9,604 nt of DNA from Candidatus Heimdallarchaeota archaeon (GTDB lineage: Archaea; Asgardarchaeota; Heimdallarchaeia; Heimdallarchaeales; Kariarchaeaceae), in NCBI GenBank assembly GCA_021399405.1, contig JAAFKL010000069.1:1-9604 (forward strand), given 5' to 3'. Shown in pieces: positions 5,605-9,604 of this stretch. Made by a program: the position numbers and the translations under genes. The first letter of the stretch is position 1. Every line of letters starts with the position of its first letter. The notes beneath the pieces are model-generated. The model was given only the letters and a program-made list of their open reading frames with translations. It searched no databases and was not told the origin of the DNA.

Positions 5605-6354
5605 TCAGTTAAATTTTTGTTTTTCCTGCAACATGGTTTCAGCGGTAGTATAGATAAATTTGTAATCCTGCGCGATGATTCGAAGAGAAGTTTCTGCTTG
5701 TTGACGCACGAATAGATGTGGATCTGATTTTAAAACGTCGACCAATACTTCAACTGTACCCGGTGATGCAAGCCATCCCAAAGTATGAACGATTTCTTTT
5801 CGAACTTCCCAATCATTTTCGCTTTTAATAATTTCAATTAAGACTGGAAGGGATTTTTTATCTCGAAATTTGAATACTGCTCGAATCATATCTTTTCGAA
5901 TATACGATTCCTCTTCAACCATAATTGCTTCTAAAATATCTTCAAGGGTTTCTGGAGCACCAATATCTGCTAGAGCCAATGCTGCACTCGCTCTTACAAA
6001 ATCCCAATCATCAGTTTTCATTGATTCTAATAAAGGCTCAATAGCTTTCTTGCTTCGTAATTTTCCAAGAGATTCTGCAGCCTCATTACGAGCATATCTG
6101 AAGAGATCACTAGATAAACAGACAATTAATGGATCTACTGCTTCAACCATCTCAAGTAATCCAAGTGCTTCCGCACAGTCCCTTCTAACAAAATTGTGTT
6201 CATCATTTTGCATTTTATCAATCAGTGGTTTCAATGCCTTTTCTATACCTAATTCACCCAATTGTAAAGCAGCTTCTGCTCGTTTCCATGGATCAGGATG
6301 ATTATTTAATTGAGCTAGTAATTCATCAGTGCCCATCTTCAAAACAAAATACAA
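5605..6354 (-). CDS. HEAT-repeat protein (PBS-lyase-like repeats), seven repeats
   Basis: Nearly the whole 249-residue protein is a solenoid of seven HEAT-like repeats of 31-32 residues. Each has a first helix such as LKPLIDKM, IEPLLESM or VEVLVDVL, and a second helix of the VRxxAAxxLGxLG kind. Repeats start near residues 10, 41, 73, 105, 137, 169 and 201. Such proteins are scaffolds; the PBS-lyase-type repeat also occurs in bilin lyases and deoxyhypusine hydroxylase. The latter needs His-Glu metal motifs that are absent here. No enzyme residues are evident, so protein-protein binding is the best inference. The first ATG (6354) adds MYFVLK, but the second (6336, MGTDELLAQL) fits better: a TATA-like element on the minus strand is centred about 31 bases before 6336 and only about 13 before 6354. 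The gene lies just downstream of coaBC. Confidence 0.88.
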   Translation of the reverse strand: MYFVLKMGTDELLAQLNNHPDPWKRAEAALQLGELGIEKALKPLIDKMQNDEHNFVRRDCAEALGLLEMVEAVDPLIVCLSSDLFRYARNEAAESLGKLRSKKAIEPLLESMKTDDWDFVRASAALALADIGAPETLEDILEAIMVEEESYIRKDMIRAVFKFRDKKSLPVLIEIIKSENDWEVRKEIVHTLGWLASPGTVEVLVDVLKSDPHLFVRQQAETSLRIIAQDYKFIYTTAETMLQEKQKFN

Positions 6355-6362
6355 ATGTTGTG

Positions 6363-6371
6363 TAATAAATT
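6363..6371 (-). promoter_or_regulatory. TATA-like element for the HEAT-repeat gene
   Basis: AATTTATTA reads on the minus strand from 6371 to 6363, between the coaBC stop and the HEAT-repeat gene. It is about 31 bases before the ATG at 6336, fitting a near-leaderless message, and favours that start over the ATG at 6354. Confidence 0.4.
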
Positions 6372-6384
6372 CTTGTTTAAGGGA

Positions 6385-7638
6385 TTAAATTCCTTTGAAT
6401 AGATAAGGAATAATTAATCTTGCAAGATTTGATTTGCTATCCGTAAGTTCCGTTGTTTTTTCATTCTTTGTAATCACAATTACATGATTTTCCTCGGATG
6501 AGAACCCATAAGAAGGATCTGCGATATCATTTGCAATTATAAGATCTGCTTTATCGTTTTTTAACTTGGTAATTGCACTTTTAATCAAATCATCCTTTGA
6601 AAGTCCTGCTTCAGCTTTAAAGAGAATTAACGTTGAATTTGGAAATAGATGTTTAATTTGACTGGACAATTTTGCAGTTGGTTTGAGTGTTAATTCCAAA
6701 TTATTTCCACTTTTAATTTTACCTACTAACTTATCCATGGTAAAATCACCCATGGCAGCAGTCAGAATAACGATAGAATCAGGATTAGATTCTAATAACT
6801 CTAGACATTTCTTAGTCATTTCTTCCGATGAAATTACTTTATTAGAATTAACACCAAAAGGTGATGTGAGTTGAGTTGGTCCAAGAACAAGGTCAACTGA
6901 AGCACCGTGATACATAGCCTCTTTGGCTAATTCGATACCTGTTCTTCCCGAGGATGGATTTGAAATGAAACGAACTTCATCAATAAATTCTCTCGTTGGA
7001 CCCGCAGTAATGATAACATTCTTTCCCTCCAATTCATTTGATTCTAGCTTCATAAACACTGACATAACGATATCGTCAGTATCAGGAACTTTAGCTTTTC
7101 CTTCCTCAATCACTGGGTCAAGGACTGTTATTCCGGAATTTTTGAGTTTGGTAAGACTCTCTTGAACTGGTGGAGATTTTATAAGATCCTCATGTGCAAC
7201 ACACATAATCATTATGGGGATATTTCGACCTCTGATTGTATTAGCGATAAGTGTAACTGAGGTATCGGATATACCACTAGCTAATTTAGCAGCAGTATTA
7301 GTAGTGCATGGCATGATTAACATTAGATCTGCTGGTTTGTTCATTACGCCTGCAAATTGAATGTGTTCCAAATTACCTGTTACATCTATGATGGGTTCAT
7401 TTCCTGTTGCCCACCACATTAAATCCTTTCCAATCATGGTAATTGCTGATTTGGTCATCACTGGAATGACAGTCGCGCCATGTCTCATCAATTCCCGTGC
7501 TAATTTTGGGGACAAAAACGAAGCTATGCTTCCCGTGATCCCTAATAGAATTTGTTTCCCTTCCAATCTATTAGAAAAACTAGATTGAATTTTCGTACTA
7601 GGATGTTGATTGTTGGGAAATGTCATTATCTTTTTCAA
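6385..7638 (-). CDS. coaBC: Bifunctional phosphopantothenoylcysteine decarboxylase / phosphopantothenate-cysteine ligase
   Basis: CoaBC (Dfp) makes 4'-phosphopantetheine for coenzyme A: CoaB joins cysteine to phosphopantothenate and CoaC decarboxylates the product with FMN. The CoaC half (about 27-200) shows the FMN-binding GITGSIASF (33-41), the catalytic His92 in LEHIQFAG, PCTTNTAAKLASG (110-122) and AHE at 148-150, where bacteria have the PxMNxxM motif and many archaea, as I recall, AMHE. The CoaB half (from 205) shows NVIITAGPTREFIDEVRFISN (207-227), SSGRTG, AAMGDF (294-299), the likely catalytic Lys in GKIKS (307-311) and ANDIADPSYGF (369-379). Length, 417, is normal. The TTG at 7638 gives MKKIM; the ATG at 7626, four codons in, is at least as likely, and in either case about 25 residues precede the FMN domain. 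Upstream lies a 149-base spacer with a direct repeat, then the lipid kinase gene. Confidence 0.95.
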   Translation of the reverse strand: MKKIMTFPNNQHPSTKIQSSFSNRLEGKQILLGITGSIASFLSPKLARELMRHGATVIPVMTKSAITMIGKDLMWWATGNEPIIDVTGNLEHIQFAGVMNKPADLMLIMPCTTNTAAKLASGISDTSVTLIANTIRGRNIPIMIMCVAHEDLIKSPPVQESLTKLKNSGITVLDPVIEEGKAKVPDTDDIVMSVFMKLESNELEGKNVIITAGPTREFIDEVRFISNPSSGRTGIELAKEAMYHGASVDLVLGPTQLTSPFGVNSNKVISSEEMTKKCLELLESNPDSIVILTAAMGDFTMDKLVGKIKSGNNLELTLKPTAKLSSQIKHLFPNSTLILFKAEAGLSKDDLIKSAITKLKNDKADLIIANDIADPSYGFSSEENHVIVITKNEKTTELTDSKSNLARLIIPYLFKGI

Positions 7639-7667
7639 ACGTGTTAACCAAAAAGATCTTTGGATTG

Positions 7668-7738
7668 AATGATGATTACATGAAAAATTATTTTAATCAT
7701 TGTACTCTATAATTAATGGGCTTATCAATGATGATTAC
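7668..7738. repeat. 12-bp direct repeats flanking the probable coaBC promoter
   Basis: AATGATGATTAC occurs at 7668-7679 and again at 7727-7738, exactly 59 bases apart in the same orientation. On the minus strand, which coaBC uses, the copies read GTAATCATCATT. Between them lie two TATA-like elements: ATTATAGA around 7714-7707 and ATTAAAATAA at 7697-7688. One repeat is thus upstream of the probable TATA box and the other lies about where transcription would begin or just after. This could be a two-site operator. Alternatively the match is chance in AT-rich DNA; I did not see a third copy elsewhere in the window. Confidence 0.35.
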
Positions 7739-7787
7739 TTTATTTTCTGATATTTTTTGATGACAATCTGGAAAACTGAGATGGGTC

Positions 7788-8705
7788 TTAATCATTATGT
7801 GGTTGAATGACATTGATTGCATTTGAAATTGATTTGACGATAATCTCCGTTGAATTATAAGAAAATGGCTCCCCATCTGTTTCATAGATTAGTGGTTCCT
7901 CTGTTTCGATTGAGATCTGATCAGCAAGACCCATATACACTCCTTCGATATCCTCTGTATGCTTACCTTTCTTGAGGATTCCAAGTAATCTAACCATTGC
8001 TAATTTTTTGAAGCCAAATGCTGCAGTATAAGCCATTTTAGACCCCCAAGTTTCTGCATGAGGTAAAATCCGATATTCTCCAGTTTGGGTGGAGAATCCA
8101 GACATCAGTAGAGTTAAATCTCCTTCAACAAATCTATCACCGAGAGTAATTTTTGCAGGTATATTTTTCCATTTTGCAATTCCACGAAGTGAGAGAAGTG
8201 TATATCGAAATCCCGATTTTATCCACTTCAATCTTCGTTCAACAGATGCCATATAAGCGATTGTTGCTCCAATTCCAGTATCAGCGATATTTAGAGCAAC
8301 TCTTTCCTCATCACCAGTGACATGAGTCACAGGGGTTTTTTTAGTAACAGCTCTGTTTAGCAGGCCAATTTGTTCATCAATATCTTTGGGCCAATTAATC
8401 ACTTGTTGATAGTCATTAACAGTACCCGATTGTATAAAACCTACATTTAGATCTGGCTTTTTCGAGAAATAAGCCGCATTAACAATTTCATTTATTGTCC
8501 CTTCACCTCCAACAGCTATAAGAGTCTGGTAACCATCATCAATTGCATTTCTAGTAGCTTCATAACCACTTCCGATACCATTTGCAATCACATGATCAAA
8601 ATCATGTTCGTAACTTGTTTCGATTTTTTGAAGGTATGTCTTCCATAATTTTTTGGTCTTCCCGCCCCTCGATTCGGGATTAACAATAAATAGTGTAGAT
8701 TTCAA
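7788..8705 (-). CDS. Diacylglycerol kinase / YegS / sphingosine-kinase-like lipid kinase
   Basis: These enzymes phosphorylate a lipid hydroxyl using ATP. In archaea the substrate may be a diradylglycerol or archaeol-type lipid, not settled by sequence. The 305 residues match the YegS/DgkB/LCB5 type: IVNPESRGGK (7-16) at the nucleotide site, the glycine-rich GGEGTINE (66-73), SGTVND (93-98), NIADTGIGA (139-147) and the DGE of ETDGEPF (277-279). Two departures stand out. The nearly invariant GGDGT is GGEGT, keeping the charge, and the usual IPxGTGND loop reads IQSGTVND. The DGxL segment of the C-terminal domain is also not clear (HAETWGSK). A related role, such as a non-lipid or weak kinase, cannot be excluded. 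The start is TTG: a stop at 8726-8724 lies seven codons upstream, no ATG is available, and a TATA box about 27 bases before the TTG suggests a leaderless message. Confidence 0.88.
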   Translation of the reverse strand: MKSTLFIVNPESRGGKTKKLWKTYLQKIETSYEHDFDHVIANGIGSGYEATRNAIDDGYQTLIAVGGEGTINEIVNAAYFSKKPDLNVGFIQSGTVNDYQQVINWPKDIDEQIGLLNRAVTKKTPVTHVTGDEERVALNIADTGIGATIAYMASVERRLKWIKSGFRYTLLSLRGIAKWKNIPAKITLGDRFVEGDLTLLMSGFSTQTGEYRILPHAETWGSKMAYTAAFGFKKLAMVRLLGILKKGKHTEDIEGVYMGLADQISIETEEPLIYETDGEPFSYNSTEIIVKSISNAINVIQPHND

Positions 8706-8726
8706 TGGTTGACATCTCTCAAATCA

Positions 8727-8738
8727 GATTATATCTAA
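8727..8738 (-). promoter_or_regulatory. TATA box for the lipid kinase gene
   Basis: On the minus strand TTAGATATAATC (8738-8727) is centred about 27 bases before the TTG start at 8705, the ideal distance for transcription beginning at the start codon. No Shine-Dalgarno motif is present. This element is the main support for an otherwise weak-looking TTG start. Confidence 0.6.
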
Positions 8739-8771
8739 TTCTGTTTACCTGTAATTTTTAGTTACAGAATT
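8737..8771. repeat. Nested inverted repeats in the lipid kinase / KaiC-like divergent promoter region
   Basis: AATTCTGT at 8737-8744 is matched by its complement ACAGAATT at 8764-8771. Inside, CTGTAA at 8749-8754 is matched by TTACAG at 8762-8767, with a seven-base loop. The two pairings share the right-hand arm, so they are alternatives. The left arm touches the upstream edge of the lipid kinase TATA box, where TFB would bind. The structure could be an operator controlling one or both divergent genes. The remaining part of the 165-base spacer is AT-rich and holds no gene that I can see. Confidence 0.35.
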
Positions 8772-8817
8772 TCATTCTAAACAAGTTTGAAATATTATTA
8801 AAATTATCATTTTTACT

Positions 8818-8825
8818 CTATAAAC
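8818..8825 (+). promoter_or_regulatory. TATA box for the KaiC-like gene
   Basis: CTATAAAC is a good archaeal TATA box. It is centred about 50 bases before the ATG at 8871, so the transcript would have a leader of roughly 22-25 bases, unlike the leaderless genes nearby. The leader shows no strong Shine-Dalgarno motif. A weaker TTAAAA at 8837-8842 is the alternative and would make the message nearly leaderless. Confidence 0.45.
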
Positions 8826-8870
8826 TCACAACATTGTTAAAACCGCTAAAGTTGAGTAAGATTAGACTAT

Positions 8871-9542
8871 ATGCAGATATCTCGTTTGCCGTCTGGTATT
8901 CCAAGTATAGATTTGCTCACCGATGGCGGTTTTCCCATTGGTTCTGTTATATTGTATCATGGAGACACAGGTGCAGGAAAGACATATGCTAGTCTTAAAT
9001 TTTTACAAGAAGGATTACAAAAAACCGATTCTAATCTTCTCATCACATCACACCTCAATATGTCAGCGTTAAATAAGATTGGTCAACTGATGAATCTGAA
9101 TATTTCTGATATTACATGCGTGGATGCAGCTAATTGGAGAACAAAAAGGATCGACCGCAATTCAAAAAGTTACACAAAATACGAAGTTTCTGATCTAACG
9201 GATTTGAACGCATTATTAGCAATGATAATACAGGTTTACAAAGATAAACCCGAGATTAACAGAATTGTCTTTGATTCACTTTCTAATCTCCTTCTTTATT
9301 CTACACCCAGTGTGGAACAAGTAATGCGATTCTTTGAATTGTTAACTGCCTTCGTACGAAAAAACAAAATTACTTTTGTGTTTACGATGGAGAAGAATTT
9401 ACATCCAAAAAATACGGTTAATAGTTTCTATTTCCTATCAGATGGGGTTATGGAATTTCACATTGAGAATGGTGTAAGATATGTCAAGTCCTTATTTTTG
9501 CAGTATACAGATAATCATAATCCAATGCAGGAATGGAAATAA
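8871..9542 (+). CDS. Single-domain KaiC/RadA-like P-loop ATPase
   Basis: The 223 residues form one RecA-fold domain. RLPSGIPSIDLLTDGGFPIGSV (5-26) is the KaiC/RadA entry signature, GDTGAGKT (31-38) the Walker A motif, and RIVFDSLSNLLLY (131-143) the Walker B strand with Asp135 and the downstream Ser. Archaea carry many such solo KaiC-like proteins; some act in signalling, motility (FlaH/ArlH) or recombination (RadB), but nothing here selects one of these roles. There is no DNA-binding N-terminal domain as in RadA. Oddly, the strand after Walker A, which in KaiC ends in a catalytic pair of glutamates (TFEE or TLEE), reads ITSHLNMSAL (58-67), with no acidic residue. It may bind ATP while hydrolysing it slowly, or use another residue. 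The start ATG has a TATA box upstream. Divergent from the lipid kinase. The stop codon forms part of a hairpin. Confidence 0.88.
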   Translation: MQISRLPSGIPSIDLLTDGGFPIGSVILYHGDTGAGKTYASLKFLQEGLQKTDSNLLITSHLNMSALNKIGQLMNLNISDITCVDAANWRTKRIDRNSKSYTKYEVSDLTDLNALLAMIIQVYKDKPEINRIVFDSLSNLLLYSTPSVEQVMRFFELLTAFVRKNKITFVFTMEKNLHPKNTVNSFYFLSDGVMEFHIENGVRYVKSLFLQYTDNHNPMQEWK

Positions 9543-9559
9543 TATTAGAGATAATATTA
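9540..9559. terminator. Symmetric hairpin with GAGA loop at the end of the KaiC-like gene
   Basis: TAATATTA-GAGA-TAATATTA forms a perfect 8-bp stem closed by a GAGA (GNRA-type) tetraloop. The TAA stop of the KaiC-like gene is the first three bases. Because each arm is itself palindromic, the structure also folds in the opposite transcript, and its last three bases are a TAA stop for a possible minus-strand gene. No T-run follows, so it is not a bacterial-type intrinsic terminator. It may instead set a 3' end or protect it from exonucleases. All stem pairs are A-U, so it would be weak. Confidence 0.4.
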
Positions 9560-9604
9560 AGATAGATCGATTTCATGTGGATGTACAACAATTCCCTGGT
9601 TTGG
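9557..9604 (-). CDS. Possible C-terminal end of a minus-strand gene leaving the window
   Basis: On the minus strand the frame from 9604 to a TAA at 9559-9557 reads PNQGIVVHPHEIDLS, fifteen residues. The mix of a hydrophobic strand and a polar end looks like a protein C-terminus, and the stop falls inside the hairpin that also ends the convergent KaiC-like gene, an arrangement like the stop-to-stop DUF424/NMD3 pair. On the plus strand an ATG at 9575 is the competing possibility. The fragment is too short to name or to be certain it is coding. Confidence 0.25.
   Translation of the reverse strand, partial: PNQGIVVHPHEIDLS

Noticed and set aside
5870..6301. A 143-codon open frame on the plus strand
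   Set aside because: It runs antisense through the HEAT-repeat gene. Its Ser/Ala-rich sequence is the shadow of repetitive Leu/Ala/Glu codons and shows no domain; the minus-strand protein has clear repeats.
5605..6354. Deoxyhypusine hydroxylase or phycobilin lyase
   Set aside because: The HEAT repeats are similar, but the His-Glu metal-binding pairs of deoxyhypusine hydroxylase are absent, and there are no phycobiliprotein genes nearby.
6683..7588. Three plus-strand open frames of 63-80 codons
   Set aside because: All lie antisense to coaBC, whose motifs are conserved end to end. They have no family-like sequence.
7697..7885. A 62-codon minus-strand frame overlapping the end of the lipid kinase gene
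   Set aside because: Most of it overlaps the conserved DGE-containing end of the kinase in another frame, and the remainder lies in the AT-rich spacer. There is no promoter or ribosome site for it.
8871..9542. RadA or RadB recombinase
   Set aside because: The protein lacks the helix-hairpin-helix N-terminal domain of RadA, and the strand after Walker A does not match RadB. The KaiC-like family is the safer call.

Overview
The window looks like chromosomal DNA from an archaeon. It encodes proteins restricted to archaea, or shared only by archaea and eukaryotes: aIF2 beta, DUF424, NMD3, RIO1, a DUF106 membrane insertase and ribosomal protein L34e. It also has an archaeal-type cytidylate kinase and an archaeal-type CoaBC. 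The DNA is AT-rich (about one third G+C by eye). Several genes at the head of a transcript have a TATA-like element about 24-31 bases before the start codon and no Shine-Dalgarno motif, which is the leaderless archaeal pattern. GTG and TTG starts are common. L34e argues against Thermoplasmata and haloarchaea as I know those groups. An Asgard/Heimdall-like or other mesophilic archaeon is possible, but I cannot fix the lineage.

Layout. 1-177 (+) is the tail of an unrecognised charged protein. 296-1046 (+) holds aIF2 beta and DUF424, which meet NMD3 (1047-2123, -) stop to stop with no spacer. A 188-base divergent region carrying a perfect 14-bp palindrome separates NMD3 from RIO1 (2312-3184, +). 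RIO1 is followed on the same strand by DUF106, L34e and cytidylate kinase (3259-4838). The opposite strand from 8705 down to 4855 carries, in transcription order, a lipid-kinase-like protein, CoaBC, a seven-repeat HEAT protein, a small two-helix membrane protein and a small acidic protein with three degenerate EF-hand/TerB-like repeats. Divergent from the lipid kinase is a single-domain KaiC/RadA-like ATPase (8871-9542, +). It ends inside a symmetric hairpin that may also hold the stop codon of a minus-strand gene running off the right edge.

How it works together. The left half is a translation and ribosome-assembly block: initiator tRNA delivery (aIF2 beta), large-subunit maturation (NMD3), small-subunit maturation (RIO1), a ribosomal protein (L34e), a co-translational membrane insertase (DUF106) and CMP/dCMP phosphorylation (CMK). 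DUF106-L34e-CMK is the core of a conserved archaeal neighbourhood, but the flanking secY, adk, L14e and cbf5 genes usual in many archaea are absent here. The right half is metabolic and accessory: coenzyme A synthesis, lipid phosphorylation, HEAT scaffold and possible signalling proteins. I see no CRISPR array, insertion sequence, rRNA or tRNA gene, and no clear mobile or defence system. The most open items are the TerB-like/membrane/HEAT trio, the KaiC-like protein lacking its usual catalytic glutamates, and several palindromes in promoter regions.
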